Of a stretch of DNA of 64,000 bases, positions 44,406-54,629 are shown piece after piece. Where the stretch lies: the NCBI RefSeq assembly GCF_001713375.1, contig NZ_CP016449.1, positions 868,001 through 932,000 of the forward strand, given 5' to 3'. Position numbers and translations under genes: made by a program. The notes beneath the pieces were generated by a model. It was not told where the DNA came from. It was given only the letters and a program-made list of their open reading frames with translations, and did not search any database. The DNA is from Hydrogenophaga sp. RAC07. GTDB taxonomy: Bacteria > Pseudomonadota > Gammaproteobacteria > Burkholderiales > Burkholderiaceae_C. Each line of letters starts with the position of its first letter. The stretch's first letter is position 1.

Positions 44406-47102
44406 TCAGTCTGCCAAAGCCCGAGTGACGACTTCGCGCACGTCGTTGCTCAGGTCGGTCTTGGCGGCCACGCGGGCGATGGCTTCGCGGGCGGCGCTGC
44501 GGTAGGGCTCGGCGAGTTTTTTCCAGCGGTCCAAGGCGCGGGCGAGGCGGGCAGCCACTTGCGGGTTGAACGCGTCGAGCTCAACGACGCGTTCGCTCCA
44601 GTACAGATAGCCGGCCGCATCGGTGCGGTGGAACGCGCCGGGGTTGGCGCTGCAGTAGCTGAAGATCACGCTGCGTGCGCGGTTCGGGTTCCTGAGGTGG
44701 AAGTCGGCGTGTTTCATGAGCTGGCGCACGGCGGGCAACACGTTGCCACCGCGGTCGGGAGCTCCGGCTTGCAGGGCAAACCACTTGTCCAGCACCAGGT
44801 CTTCGTTCTGGAACATGTTGTGGAAGCGGACCAGCGCGTCGCGCGCCAGGGCGTGGTCGCTCACCACCAGGGCCGACAAGGCGTTGAACCGGTCGGTCAT
44901 GTTGCCGGCGTCCTTGAAGCGCTGGTAGGCGCGGCCGGGCCACACGGCGTCACCGCTGGCGCGCGCGTCCAGGCACAACATGGTCAGCGCCATGCCGGCC
45001 AGTGCACGCCGGCCGGTGCTCACCGGGTCGGGGCGGTAGGCCCCGTTGTCCTTGTGCGCTTCATACGCCCAGGCCCAGTCGGCTTGCAGGGCCTGCGCCA
45101 GCTGCAGGCGCATGGCTTCGCGCACGGCGTGCACGCGTTGCGGGTCCACCTCGCCCAGCTGCTCCGAGATGTAGGTTTCGCTGGGCAGCGTGAGCACGAG
45201 TTCCTTGAACGCAGCGTCCAGCGTGGGGTGGCGCAAGACGTCACGCATGGCGCCCAGGCAAGCGTCGTCCAGCGGGGCAGCGGGCACCGGGTCGTCGCTC
45301 AAGATCGCCATGAGCGCACGGCGCAGGGCCAGGCGTTGCGCAGCTTCCCAGCGGTTGAACGGGTCGGGGTCGAAGGCCAGCAGGGTGAGCAGTTGTGCGT
45401 CGGTGTAGTGGCAATCGAGCACCACGGGCGCCGAGAAACCGCGCAGCAGCGAGGGCACGGGTTCGCTGTCGAGGTTCACAAAGGTGAAGCTCTCGCTGGT
45501 TTGCGTCAGCACAAAGGTGCGGCTGCCGGCTTCGGGTTGCGTCCAGTGGGCCAGTTGCAGCGGCAGTTGTGCACCGTCGGCGCTCAGCAGGCCGAGCGAC
45601 ACCGGGATCACGAACGGCTCCTTGGCGCTCTGGCCGGGCGTGGGCGCGCAACTCTGGGTGAGCGTGAGCGTGTAGCTGCGGTTGGTCGCGTCATACACGC
45701 CCTCGGCGCGCAGGCGCGGCGTGCCGGCCTGGCTGTACCAGCGCTTGAACTGCGGCAGCAAACGGGCCAGGTCGGTGTCGGGGTTGGCATCCGCCAGCGA
45801 CTGGGCGAAGTCGTCGCAGGTCACGGCCTGTCCGTCGTGGCGCTCGAAGTAGAGCTTCATGCCGCGCGCAAAGCCCTCGCGCCCCACGAGGGTCTGCATC
45901 ATGCGCACGACCTCGGCGCCTTTTTCATACACGGTGACGGTGTAGAAGTTGTTGATCTCGGCGTAGCTGTCGGGCCGCACCGGGTGCGCCATGGGGCCGG
46001 CGTCTTCGGGGAACTGTGCGGTGCGCAGCACGCGCACGTCTTCAATGCGCTTGACCGCGCGCGCCGAGGGTTCGGCGCACAGGTCCATGCTGAATTCCTG
46101 GTCGCGGAAGACGGTGAGGCCTTCTTTCAACGACAGCTGGAACCAGTCGCGGCAGGTGACGCGGTTGCCGGTCCAGTTGTGGAAGTACTCGTGGCCCACG
46201 ACCGATTCGATGTTCGAGAAGTCGGTGTCGGTCGCGGTGGCGCTGTTGGCCAGCACGTACTTGGTGTTGAAGATGTTGAGACCCTTGTTCTCCATCGCGC
46301 CCATGTTGAAGTCGGCGGTGGCCACGATCATGAAGCGCTCCAGATCGAGCGGCAGGCCGAAGCGTGCTTCGTCCCAGGCCACGCTGGCGATCAGCGAGTT
46401 CATGGCGTGTTCGGTCTTGTCCATGTCGCCCGGGCGCACATACACCTGCAGCAGGTGGTTGCCGCCGCTGCGCGAGGTGATGCGCTGTTCACGCGCCACC
46501 AGCTGGCCGGCGACGAGTGCGAAGAGGTAGCAGGGCTTCTTGTGGGGGTCGACCCACTTGGCGAAGTGGCGGCCATCGGGCAGCTTGCCTTCTTCCACCA
46601 GGTTGCCGTTGGACAGCAGCACCGGGTACTTGGCCTTGTCGGCACGCAGCGTCACGGTGTAGCTGGCCATCACGTCGGGGCGGTCCAGGAAATACGTGAT
46701 GCGGCGAAAGCCCTCGGCCTCGCACTGCGTGAAGAAGGTGCCCTGGCTCACGTACAGGCCCATGAGCTGTGTGTTCTTCTCGGGCGTGCAGGTGGTGAAG
46801 ATTTCCAGATCGAAGGGCTCGGTGCCTTCGGGCAGGCTCTCCAGCACCAGTTGTTGACCGTCCATCTTGAACGAGCAACCCGCGCCGTTGACCAGCACAC
46901 GCGCGAGGTTCAGGTCTTCACCATCGAGCCGCAAGGCCTGCGCCTGCACGTCGGGGTTGCGGCGCAGGCGCATCTTGTTGAGCACGCGCGTCTTCGCCGG
47001 GTCCAGGTCGAAGCACAGGTCGACGGTGTCGATCCAGTAGGCCGGGGCGGCGTAGTCTTCGCGGTGAACCACGGTGGTGGGGCCTTCACGCAGTGAGCTC
47101 AT
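44406..47102 (-). CDS. pepN: Aminopeptidase N (M1 family zinc metallopeptidase)
   Basis: An 898-residue cytosolic M1 peptidase. The exopeptidase motif [12 protein letters not shown] is followed by the zinc site [13 protein letters not shown] with a downstream Glu ([10 protein letters not shown]). Length matches bacterial PepN (about 870-900). It releases N-terminal amino acids from peptides. The ATG at 47102 lies 2 bases after the prfB stop, so prfB-pepN-fbp are probably co-transcribed. Confidence 0.96.
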   Translation of the reverse strand: MSSLREGPTTVVHREDYAAPAYWIDTVDLCFDLDPAKTRVLNKMRLRRNPDVQAQALRLDGEDLNLARVLVNGAGCSFKMDGQQLVLESLPEGTEPFDLEIFTTCTPEKNTQLMGLYVSQGTFFTQCEAEGFRRITYFLDRPDVMASYTVTLRADKAKYPVLLSNGNLVEEGKLPDGRHFAKWVDPHKKPCYLFALVAGQLVAREQRITSRSGGNHLLQVYVRPGDMDKTEHAMNSLIASVAWDEARFGLPLDLERFMIVATADFNMGAMENKGLNIFNTKYVLANSATATDTDFSNIESVVGHEYFHNWTGNRVTCRDWFQLSLKEGLTVFRDQEFSMDLCAEPSARAVKRIEDVRVLRTAQFPEDAGPMAHPVRPDSYAEINNFYTVTVYEKGAEVVRMMQTLVGREGFARGMKLYFERHDGQAVTCDDFAQSLADANPDTDLARLLPQFKRWYSQAGTPRLRAEGVYDATNRSYTLTLTQSCAPTPGQSAKEPFVIPVSLGLLSADGAQLPLQLAHWTQPEAGSRTFVLTQTSESFTFVNLDSEPVPSLLRGFSAPVVLDCHYTDAQLLTLLAFDPDPFNRWEAAQRLALRRALMAILSDDPVPAAPLDDACLGAMRDVLRHPTLDAAFKELVLTLPSETYISEQLGEVDPQRVHAVREAMRLQLAQALQADWAWAYEAHKDNGAYRPDPVSTGRRALAGMALTMLCLDARASGDAVWPGRAYQRFKDAGNMTDRFNALSALVVSDHALARDALVRFHNMFQNEDLVLDKWFALQAGAPDRGGNVLPAVRQLMKHADFHLRNPNRARSVIFSYCSANPGAFHRTDAAGYLYWSERVVELDAFNPQVAARLARALDRWKKLAEPYRSAAREAIARVAAKTDLSNDVREVVTRALAD

Positions 47103-47104
47103 GG

Positions 47105-48209
47105 TCAGACGCCTTGCTTCAGTGATGCTTCGATGAAGGGATCCAGATCGCCGTCCAGCACTTTCTGCGTGGCGGAAATCTCGACGTTGGTGCGCAGGTC
47201 CTTGATGCGGCTGTTGTCCAGCACATACGAACGGATCTGGTGACCCCAGCCCACGTCGGTTTTGGTGTCTTCCAGCTTCTGCTGTTCTTCCTGCTGCTTG
47301 CGCAGCTCGAAGTCGTAGAGCTTGGAGCGCAGGCGCTTCCACGCCACGTCGCGGTTGCCGTGCTGGCTGCGACCGTCCTGGCACTGCACCACGATGCCGG
47401 TGGGGATGTGCGTGAGGCGCACGGCCGAGTCGGTCTTGTTGATGTGCTGACCACCGGCGCCGGACGCGCGGTAGGTGTCGGTGCGCACGTCGGACGGGTT
47501 GATGTTGATCTCGATCGAGTCGTCGATCTCGGGGTACACGAACACCGACGCGAACGAGGTGTGGCGACCGCCCGAGGAGTCGAACGGGCTCTTGCGCACC
47601 AGGCGGTGCACACCGGTTTCGGTGCGCAGCAGGCCAAAGGCGTAGTCGCCCTCGATCTTGATGGTGGCGCTCTTGATGCCGGCGGTGTCGCCCTCGGTCT
47701 CGTCTTCAATCACGGTCTTGAAGCCCTTGCGCTCGGCGTAGCGCAGGTACTGGCGCAGCAGCATGCTGGCCCAGTCGCAAGCCTCGGTGCCGCCGGCGCC
47801 GGCCTGGATGTCCAGGAAACAGTTCAGCGGATCGGCCGGGTTGCGGAACATGCGGCGGAATTCGAGCTTCTCCACCTCGGCCGCGACCTTGGCGGCCTCG
47901 CCCTCGATGGTGATCAGACCGGCGTCGTCACCGTCTTCGCTCGACATCTCGAACAGCTCGGTGTTGTCGGTGAGCTCACTGGTGAGGCGGTCGAGCACCA
48001 GCACCACGTCTTCGAGGGATTTTTTCTCGCGGCCCAGCTCCTGGGCGCGTTTGGGATCGTTCCAGACCGTGGGGTCTTCCAGAGCCGACTCGACTTCCTT
48101 CAACTTCGATGCTTTGGCATCGTAGTCAAAGATACCTCCGGAGCTCGACCACGCGTGTGGTCAGGTCTTCGAGCTGCGATCGGATGGCGTTGCTGCGTTC
48201 GGCTTCCAT
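47105..48209 (-). CDS. prfB: Peptide chain release factor 2 (two frames joined by programmed +1 frameshift)
   Basis: The first 27 codons run from the ATG at 48209 to an in-frame TGA at 48128-48126 (CTT TGA C), preceded by the SD-like CGG AGG TAT. A +1 shift continues as GAC (48127-48125) to the stop at 47105, giving a protein of about 367 residues. [10 protein letters not shown] and the catalytic GGQ loop ([18 protein letters not shown]) are present. RF2 reads UGA and UAA, so low RF2 promotes its own frameshift. Confidence 0.97.
48122..48140 (-). promoter_or_regulatory. prfB +1 programmed frameshift site
   Basis: Reads AGG TAT CTT TGA C on the minus strand: an internal Shine-Dalgarno-like element three bases before the CTT slippery codon and an in-frame UGA followed by C, a weak stop context. 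Matches the autoregulatory site known from E. coli prfB. Confidence 0.95.
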
Positions 48210-48279
48210 GGGGTGTTCCTGCGGTCAATGTCAAAACCGCGATTTTCTCACGCCATGGGGCCGCCAGCGGCGGCGCGCC

Positions 48280-48819
48280 TCAAAAGCGCCAGGTGGTGCC
48301 GAACATGACCGCTGCCGTGCCCAGCAACTGCATCTCCAGCGTGGCCTTGGGGGACAGGCGGTAGCCGATGGCCGGCACGATCACGGGCGAGAACCCGCCC
48401 ACGTTGAGCGGCACCTTGTTTTTGTACTGGCCCACGTAGCCGTAGATGATGCCGGCGCTCACCGAGGCATAGACCTTGGGGTAGGTCTTCCACAGCCCGG
48501 GCCAGCTTTTGCCGACGAAGGCGTAGGCCGAGGGTTGGCCAAACGAGTTGTTGAACAGGCTGAAACCGCAGTACCGGTTGTTGGGCAGCAGCCGGCTCAC
48601 GCTGACCGCGTACACCTGCTCGTGTTCGTCGTCCGGCGTCCAGTGGTGGGTGTAGGGCGAGAAGAAGGCTTCGTAGCGGGGCGCGTCGGGTTCGGCGCTG
48701 GCCGGCTGGTCGTAGCCCGGGCACAGGTCCCAGTTGCCCGCGTGGGCCTGGGCGCCCATGACGAGACCCAGAACGACCGCGGCGGCGGGCTTGAAGAATG
48801 CGCGTGGGATCAATTTCAT
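48280..48819 (-). CDS. Outer-membrane protein, PagP-like
   Basis: A 179-residue exported protein (signal peptide to about QAHAG). The body has alternating aromatic and small residues typical of a small beta barrel and ends in FGTTWRF, an outer-membrane C-terminus. Segments such as AYAFVGKSW and VPLNVGGFSPVIVPAIGY recall PagP, the lipid A palmitoyltransferase. This likeness is from memory and the catalytic His/Asp/Ser set is not verified. ATG at 48819 begins the signal peptide. Confidence 0.65.
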   Translation of the reverse strand: MKLIPRAFFKPAAAVVLGLVMGAQAHAGNWDLCPGYDQPASAEPDAPRYEAFFSPYTHHWTPDDEHEQVYAVSVSRLLPNNRYCGFSLFNNSFGQPSAYAFVGKSWPGLWKTYPKVYASVSAGIIYGYVGQYKNKVPLNVGGFSPVIVPAIGYRLSPKATLEMQLLGTAAVMFGTTWRF

Positions 48820-48894
48820 AACGCGCGAGTATGCCCGGCGGCTTTGAACGTGCGATCCACAGGAGGCAGAAACCCGCAACTCCGTCACCGATGT

Positions 48895-49824
48895 TCAAGG
48901 GGCGGTGTTCAGGAACGCCTCGATCAACCGGGCCAGCTCCGCCGGCTGGTCGTGGTGCACCATGTGGCCCGCTTCCTGCACCACGGCACTCTGCAGCCGT
49001 GGCACGGCGCGGATGCGCTCCATGTACTGCGCCAGGGTGTAGCTGCCTTTCCACCACTGGCCCAGGCTGTCGTCGCCGGCGGTCACCGACAGCACCGGTG
49101 CTGTGATGCGGCGGTAAATTTCGAGCGCTTCGTCAAGCCGGTAGATGTGCGCGCTGGTCACCTTGTGAGCCGCGTCGCCCAGAATGTCCCACTCGCCTTG
49201 CGCATTGGGCGCCGCCCATTGGCGGGCCAGCCAGTCGGCCTTCTCTTGCGCGAGACGCGGGTTGGTCTTCATGAGCCGGCGCGCCACGCCGTCGGCGTCG
49301 GCGTAGCTCTTGAGCGCCTTGCCACCGCGCTGCACGGTCTTGATCTCGTCCATCCACTGCGCGTAGCGGCCCGGCGCCTGCGCGGGCCGCGTTTCGGGCA
49401 TGCCGAAGCCTTCGAGGTTGACGAGGTGTTCAATGCGTTGCGGTCGAACGCCCGCGTACATCATGGCGATGTTGCCGCCCATGCTGTGACCCACCAGATC
49501 GACTTTGTGTTCGCCCGCGTAGTGGTCGAGCAGGGCGTCGAGGTCGGCCATGTAATCGGGGAACCAGTAGCTGTCGACCGCCGGGCCTTCGAGCCTCGTG
49601 TGGCCAAAGCCGCGCCAGTCGGGCGCGATGATCCAGCGCTCCGTCTGCAGTGCGTCCACCACGAATTGCCACGACGCGGCCACATCCATCCATCCGTGCA
49701 CCAGCACCAGTGGCGCCACGCCGTCGCTGCGCTCGCCCCAGACGCGCACGTGGTAGCTGAGGTTGCGAACCGGGACGAATTCGCTGCGTGAGGCTCTCTG
49801 TGCTTGGTACATTCGTCGGATCAT
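48895..49824 (-). CDS. Alpha/beta hydrolase
   Basis: A 309-residue alpha/beta-hydrolase. The oxyanion strand is PLVLVHGWMDVAASW, the nucleophile elbow is VGHSMGGNIA (Ser), and the catalytic His lies in EAGHMVHHDQPAEL. Likely an esterase or epoxide-hydrolase-like enzyme of unknown substrate. An ATG at 49848 overlaps the divergent acyl-CoA synthetase start, so 49824 or 49812 is more likely; no clear ribosome-binding site decides between them. Confidence 0.85.
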   Translation of the reverse strand: MIRRMYQAQRASRSEFVPVRNLSYHVRVWGERSDGVAPLVLVHGWMDVAASWQFVVDALQTERWIIAPDWRGFGHTRLEGPAVDSYWFPDYMADLDALLDHYAGEHKVDLVGHSMGGNIAMMYAGVRPQRIEHLVNLEGFGMPETRPAQAPGRYAQWMDEIKTVQRGGKALKSYADADGVARRLMKTNPRLAQEKADWLARQWAAPNAQGEWDILGDAAHKVTSAHIYRLDEALEIYRRITAPVLSVTAGDDSLGQWWKGSYTLAQYMERIRAVPRLQSAVVQEAGHMVHHDQPAELARLIEAFLNTAP

Positions 49825-49846
49825 AAAGAACGAGACCGAGACAACC

Positions 49847-51586
49847 ATGCGCCCGAGTCAAGCCAGAGACAAGACCGACAGGCCCCTGGACCTGTACGAC
49901 ACGCTGCACAGCCGCTTTGGCTGGCAGGTGCCCGAACACTTCAACATGGCTCAGGTGTGCATGCGGCGTTGGGCCGAAGACCCGGCGCGCGCCGGCGACG
50001 TGGCCGTTGTGGCCTGCGCGCCGGGCCAGAGCGATCGGACCCACAGCTACGCCGATCTGCTCGACCAGGCGAACCGCCTGTCGAACGCACTGGCCGCACT
50101 CGGCGTGCAGCGTGGTGACCGTGTGGCCATCGTGCTGCCGCAACGCTTCGAGACCGCGGTGGCCTACATGGCGGTGCTCCAGATGGGCGCTGTGGGCATG
50201 CCGCTGTCGCAACTCTTCGGGCCCGAGGCACTGGAGTTCCGGATGCAGGACAGCGAAGCGGTGGTGGCCATCTGCGACCAACCGTCGTTGCCGGCGTTGC
50301 TCGGCGTGCGGGACGACTGCCCGCTGCTGCGCTGTGTGATCGGCGTGGACGGCGACGGCACGCCCGAGGGCATGCGCGCCGACCTTGACTGGACCGCGCT
50401 GCTCGCCCAGGAGCCAGCCGATTTCACACCGTTGAATACGCTGGCCGAAGAGGCCGCCGTACTGATCTACACCAGTGGCACCACCGGCAACCCCAAGGGC
50501 GCGCTGATCCCGCACCGCGCCCTCATCGGCAACCTCACGGGGTTTGTGTGCAGCCAGAACTGGTTTGGTTTTGATCCGTTCAATGCGAAGCAGCCGTCGA
50601 AAGCGGTGTTCTGGTCACCGGCCGACTGGGCCTGGACCGGCGGCCTCATGGACGCCCTGTTGCCCACGCTGTATTTCGGCCGCCCCATCGTGGCCTTCAA
50701 CGGCCGCTTCAGCCCGCAGACCGCGTTCGAGCTGATCGAGCGCCATGGCGTGACGCACAGCTTCCTGTTTCCCACCGCGCTCAAGGCCATGATGAAGGCC
50801 ATCCCCACGCCGAAGCAGCAATACAAGTTCAAGCTGGAAGGCCTCATGAGCGCTGGCGAGGCGGTGGGTGATGCGGTGTTTGCCTGGTGTCGTGATCAGC
50901 TCGGCGTCACAGTCAACGAGATGTTCGGTCAGACCGAAATCAACTACATCGTGGGCAACTGCGCGCGGCTCTACCCGGCGCGGCCCGGCTCCATGGGCAA
51001 GGGCTACCCAGGCCACCGCGTCGCTGTCATCGACGACGCGGGCAACGAGTGCCCGGTGGGTGTGCCGGGCGACGTGGCGGTGCACCGCCTCGATGTGCAT
51101 GGTGATCCGGATCCGGTGTTCTTTCTGGGCTACTGGAAGAACGAGGCATCGACCCGCGCCAAGTACACCGGCGACATGGCCAACAGCTGGTGCCGCACCG
51201 GTGACCTGGCCACGCGCGATGCCGACGGCTACCTTTGGTACCAGGGCCGTGCCGACGATGTGTTCAAGGCCGCGGGTTACCGCATCGGGCCGAGCGAGAT
51301 CGAGAACTGCCTGGTCAAGCACCCGGCGGTGGCCAACGCGGCGGTGGTGCCCAAGCCCGATGCCGAGCGTGGTGCGGTGGTGAAGGCGTATGTGGTTCTG
51401 GCGCCCGGGCATGTGGCGGGTGAAGCGCTGGTGAAGCAGCTGCAGGCGCATGTGAAGGGCAAGCTCGCGCCCTACGAATACCCGAAAGAGATCGAGTTCA
51501 TCGACGCACTGCCCATGACCACCACGGGCAAGGTGCAGAGGCGGGTGCTGCGCTTGCTTGAAGAAGAACGGGCGCGGGGTCATTGA
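49847..51586 (+). CDS. Acyl-CoA synthetase (AMP-forming, ANL superfamily)
   Basis: A 579-residue adenylate-forming enzyme. P-loop motif IYTSGTTGNPKGALIPHRAL, middle motif NEMFGQTEINYIVGN, and C-terminal GDLATRDADGYLWYQGRADDVFKAAGYRIGPSEIE with the catalytic Lys in TTTGKVQRR. It activates a carboxylic acid to its CoA ester, probably a short- or medium-chain acid. The ATG at 49847 is divergent from the hydrolase, with starts about 20 bases apart. Confidence 0.9.
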   Translation: MRPSQARDKTDRPLDLYDTLHSRFGWQVPEHFNMAQVCMRRWAEDPARAGDVAVVACAPGQSDRTHSYADLLDQANRLSNALAALGVQRGDRVAIVLPQRFETAVAYMAVLQMGAVGMPLSQLFGPEALEFRMQDSEAVVAICDQPSLPALLGVRDDCPLLRCVIGVDGDGTPEGMRADLDWTALLAQEPADFTPLNTLAEEAAVLIYTSGTTGNPKGALIPHRALIGNLTGFVCSQNWFGFDPFNAKQPSKAVFWSPADWAWTGGLMDALLPTLYFGRPIVAFNGRFSPQTAFELIERHGVTHSFLFPTALKAMMKAIPTPKQQYKFKLEGLMSAGEAVGDAVFAWCRDQLGVTVNEMFGQTEINYIVGNCARLYPARPGSMGKGYPGHRVAVIDDAGNECPVGVPGDVAVHRLDVHGDPDPVFFLGYWKNEASTRAKYTGDMANSWCRTGDLATRDADGYLWYQGRADDVFKAAGYRIGPSEIENCLVKHPAVANAAVVPKPDAERGAVVKAYVVLAPGHVAGEALVKQLQAHVKGKLAPYEYPKEIEFIDALPMTTTGKVQRRVLRLLEEERARGH

Positions 51587-51636
51587 ACGCCTGAACCTCA
51601 CGGGCCGATGACCGGATCAGCCGGAGAAAAAACAAC

Positions 51637-51908
51637 TCAGGCCACAGGACGCCGGGACCGCGACTGGTCCCGCGCCACCTCGATGAACTCCAGCACCTCC
51701 GCACGCGGTTGAGACCCGCGCCGCCACACCAGCCCCACATCCACCGTGGGCACCGCATCGCGCAAGGTCCGCACCTCCACGTGCTCCGCGTCCAGCGTCC
51801 AGGGGCGGTAGAGAAAATCGGGCAGCACCGCGAGGCCCGCACCAACGCCCACCAGCGAACGCACCGCCTCCAGCGACGAGGTGCGCAACACCGTGCGCGG
51901 CTTCAGCT
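51637..51908 (-). pseudogene. C-terminal remnant of a LysR-type regulator
   Basis: On the minus strand the sequence RTVLRTSSLEAVRSLVGVGAGLAVLPDF...VDVGLVWRRG...EFIEVAR is the last 85 or so residues of a LysR effector domain. Upstream of PRTVL the frame passes into antisense of an aldehyde dehydrogenase fragment, with no HTH domain. The gene has lost its 5' two-thirds. Confidence 0.8.
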
Positions 51909-52074
51909 GGTGGCGCGCAAGCTGCAGTACGGCTGCACCTGGATCAACACCCACTTCATGCTGGCCAATGAAATGCCGCACGGCGGCATGAAAGCCAGCG
52001 GCTACGGCAAGGACATGTCGATGTATGCGCTGGGGGACTACACCGTGGCGCGCCACATCATGGCCAAACTGTGA
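51909..52074 (+). pseudogene. C-terminal remnant of an aldehyde dehydrogenase (PatD-like)
   Basis: The plus strand reads ARKLQYGCTWINTHFMLANEMPHGGMKASGYGKDMSMYALGDYTVARHIM, the final 55 residues of an aminobutyraldehyde-type dehydrogenase. The catalytic domain is missing, and the sequence joins head-on to the LysR remnant near 51908. Confidence 0.85.
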
Positions 52075-52096
52075 GGCTCACCCCGCCGAGCGGACG

Positions 52097-52124
52097 AGAA
52101 AAAGCCCGGCAGTGCCAGGCTTCT
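52097..52124 (-). terminator. Terminator of the OmpA-type gene
   Basis: On the minus strand AGCCTGGCA pairs with TGCCGGGCT (one G-U pair) and is followed by TTTTTC. It lies about 55 bases past the OmpA-type gene's stop. A GC-rich patch at 52139-52172 contains the GGAGCGTGGGG core of the 3808/3891 repeat. Confidence 0.8.
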
Positions 52125-52175
52125 TCTTGTCCGTGAGGACGCCACCGCCCCGGGAGGCGGAGCGTGGGGACCCGC

Positions 52176-52847
52176 TTACTGACGTGCAGGCTCGGCCACG
52201 TAGATTTCAACGCGGCGGTTCTGCGCACGACCTTGAGCGGTGCCGTTGTCGGCGATTGGTTCGCGCGAACCGCGGCCATCGGTGGCGAAACGCTGTGCCG
52301 AGACACCGCGAGCCACGAGGTAGTCGCGCGTGCTGTTGGCACGGTCAAACGACAATGGGTTGTTCACCGCGTCGCTGCCGGTGCTGTCGGTGTGGCCCAC
52401 GATCGCCACGGCCGTCACCGGGTTGGCGTTGAGCGTGTTGGCGAACTGGCCGAGCACGCGCTGCAGCGTGGGGCTCACGGTGGAGCTGCCGGTGGCAAAA
52501 CCAGCGTCGGCGGGCACGTCAAGCTTCAGGCGGTTGTCCGAGGTCTGGCTCACGCCGATGCCGGTGCCGGCGGTGGCGGCTTCCATCGCGCGCTTCTGCT
52601 CCTGCATCTTGGTTGACCAGATGTAGCCACCCAGTGCGCCGGCGCCAGCGCCGAGCACGGCGCCCTGGGCTGCACCCTTGGATCCACCGGTGGCGGCACC
52701 CAGCAGCACGCCGGCGAGGGCACCGATGCCGGCACCCTTGGCGGAGTCGGTCTGGGTTTCGCTCATGTTGGCGCAGCCACTCAGGGCGAGCGCGGCGGCG
52801 AGGGCGGTGACCGTCAGGCCACGGGTGATGTTGGTGAGGTGTTTCAT
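52176..52847 (-). CDS. OmpA-family lipoprotein (YfiB/Pal-like)
   Basis: A 223-residue lipoprotein: leader with lipobox ALSGC, then a glycine-zipper segment (GAGIGALAGVLLGAATGGSKGAAQGAVLGAGAGALGG, residues about 35-75) and a C-terminal OmpA peptidoglycan-binding domain (VAIVGHTDSTGSDAVNNPLSFDRANSTRDYL...GRAQNRRVEIYV). It tethers the outer membrane to the wall. The ATG at 52847 was preferred to a TTG two codons earlier. Confidence 0.92.
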   Translation of the reverse strand: MKHLTNITRGLTVTALAAALALSGCANMSETQTDSAKGAGIGALAGVLLGAATGGSKGAAQGAVLGAGAGALGGYIWSTKMQEQKRAMEAATAGTGIGVSQTSDNRLKLDVPADAGFATGSSTVSPTLQRVLGQFANTLNANPVTAVAIVGHTDSTGSDAVNNPLSFDRANSTRDYLVARGVSAQRFATDGRGSREPIADNGTAQGRAQNRRVEIYVAEPARQ

Positions 52848-53028
52848 GTGCAATGCTCCACTGGCGTTGTTGAAGAACGGAAAAAAGTCGGCCCCGGATC
52901 CACGGCGACATCATCGTCACACTCAAGGGTGTGTTCATGGTGACTGCGGCGCGATCCGATGCGCTCTAAACTTATACCCTGACCTATCGCTTTGGCATCA
53001 CTTCCCTTCTGACTTTACAAAAAATTGC

Positions 53029-54081
53029 ATGAAAAACGTTCCATTGGGCGCCAGCGCACTGACAGTTCCTCCGGTTTGCCTGGGAACCATGACTTTCGGT
53101 GAGCAAGTCGACGAGGCCAGTGCTCACAGCATCCTGGATCGCTCCATGGAGCGAGGCATCAACTTCCTCGATGCGGCCGAGATGTATTCGGTGCCTGCGC
53201 GCGCCGAGACCTGCGGCGCCACCGAAACGATTCTGGGCAACTGGTTCGCCAAGGACGCGAGCTTGCGCAGCAAGGTGGTGCTGGCCACCAAGGTGGCGGG
53301 CCCGTCGCGCGGCATGCCGTGGATTCGCGGCGAGAACTCCGGCGTGAGCAAGGCCGAGATCCTCAAGGCCTGCGACGACAGCCTGCGCCGCCTCAAGACC
53401 GACGTGATCGACCTCTATCAGATCCACTGGCCGGCGCGCAATGTGCCGGCGTTCGGCCTGCTGAGTTTTGACCCCACCAAGGACAAGCCGTGTGCCTCGG
53501 TGATGGAGCAGCTGGAGGCCATGGCGGAGTTGGTGAAGGTGGGCAAGGTCAAGGCCATCGGCCTGTCCAACGAATCGCCCTACGGCGTGCACGAGTTCGT
53601 GCGCCTGGCCGAGCAACACAGCCTGCCCCGCGTGGCCACGGTGCAGAACCCTTACTGCCTGATCAACCGCAGCTACGAGAACGGGCTGGACGAGACCTGC
53701 CACCGCCTGGGTGTGTCGCTGCTGGCGTATTCGCCGTTGGGCTTTGGTTTGCTCAGCGGCAAGTACGACGAGACCGGCCTGGTGGGTGATGCCGGGCGCA
53801 TGGCCTTGTACGAGTCGATGCGCAAGCAGCGCTGGGGCCGGCCCGAGGCGCTGGACACCGCGCGCCGCTACAACGCGCTGGCACGCGACCACGGCCTCAC
53901 GCCATCGCAGATGGCGCTGGCGTTTTGCTACACCAACTGGCGTGTGGCCAGCACCATCATCGGCGTGACCTCGCTGACCCAGCTGGACGAATGCCTGGAC
54001 GCGTGGGACACGACGCTGTCGCCCGAACTGCTGGCTGAAATCGACAAGATCCGGTGGGAGTCCCGAGATCCTGCGCAGTGA
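53029..54081 (+). CDS. Aldo/keto reductase (Tas-like)
   Basis: A 350-residue TIM-barrel oxidoreductase. Catalytic residues lie in FLDAAEMYSV (Asp, Tyr), a Lys in VVLATKVAG and a His in LYQIHWPAR. NADPH-binding segments are SPLGFGLLSGKY and GVTSLTQLDECL. Length and insertions resemble Tas of E. coli. Physiological substrate unknown. The 180-base gap to the divergent OmpA gene must hold both promoters. Confidence 0.9.
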   Translation: MKNVPLGASALTVPPVCLGTMTFGEQVDEASAHSILDRSMERGINFLDAAEMYSVPARAETCGATETILGNWFAKDASLRSKVVLATKVAGPSRGMPWIRGENSGVSKAEILKACDDSLRRLKTDVIDLYQIHWPARNVPAFGLLSFDPTKDKPCASVMEQLEAMAELVKVGKVKAIGLSNESPYGVHEFVRLAEQHSLPRVATVQNPYCLINRSYENGLDETCHRLGVSLLAYSPLGFGLLSGKYDETGLVGDAGRMALYESMRKQRWGRPEALDTARRYNALARDHGLTPSQMALAFCYTNWRVASTIIGVTSLTQLDECLDAWDTTLSPELLAEIDKIRWESRDPAQ

Positions 54082-54089
54082 GCTGACGC

Positions 54090-54581
54090 TTGGCCAAAAA
54101 GCCGCACGTCAGTGAAACGCCCGCCACCGCCTGGCTCAAGGCGCATGGTGTGGCGTTCACCGAACACAGCTACGAATATCTTGAACACGGTGGTGCGCAG
54201 CACAGCGCGCAGGTGCTCGGGCTCGACCCGTTTGCCGTGGTCAAGACCTTGGTCATGCAGGACGAGGCCGCCAAGCCGCTGGCGGTGTTGATGCACGGCA
54301 ACCGCACCGTGTCGACCAAGAACCTCGCGCGGCAGATTGGCGCCAAGTCGGTCGAACCCTGCAAACCCGAGGTGGCGAACCGGCACAGCGGGTACTTCGT
54401 TGGGGGCACTTCACCGTTCGGCTTGAAACGCGCCATGCCGGTGTACGTGGAAGCGTCCGTGTTGACCCTGCCCAGGATCTGGATCAATGGCGGGCGCCGT
54501 GGCTATCTGGTGGGCATCGACCCGGCCGTGCTCGGCGGCCCGCTGGGCGCCCGGCCGGTGGCGTGCGCGCTGGCAGAATAG
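54090..54581 (+). CDS. ybaK: YbaK/EbsC-family aminoacyl-tRNA deacylase
   Basis: A 163-residue protein of the YbaK/ProX fold with conserved VKTLVMQDE, a Lys in VSTKNLARQIGAK and GYFVGGTSPFGLKRAMPVYV, motifs of Cys-tRNA(Pro) deacylases. It clears mischarged tRNA. It uses a TTG start 8 bases after the aldo/keto reductase stop; no better start is available. Confidence 0.9.
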   Translation: MAKKPHVSETPATAWLKAHGVAFTEHSYEYLEHGGAQHSAQVLGLDPFAVVKTLVMQDEAAKPLAVLMHGNRTVSTKNLARQIGAKSVEPCKPEVANRHSGYFVGGTSPFGLKRAMPVYVEASVLTLPRIWINGGRRGYLVGIDPAVLGGPLGARPVACALAE

Positions 54582-54629
54582 CGCGGCGCCGCTCCGCAGA
54601 GAGCGGCCCGAACCACCGAGGAGACTTCG

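Noticed and set aside
44397..47096. 899-codon plus-strand open frame opposite pepN
   Set aside because: Mirror of pepN in a GC-rich genome; no recognisable domain and no ribosome-binding site.
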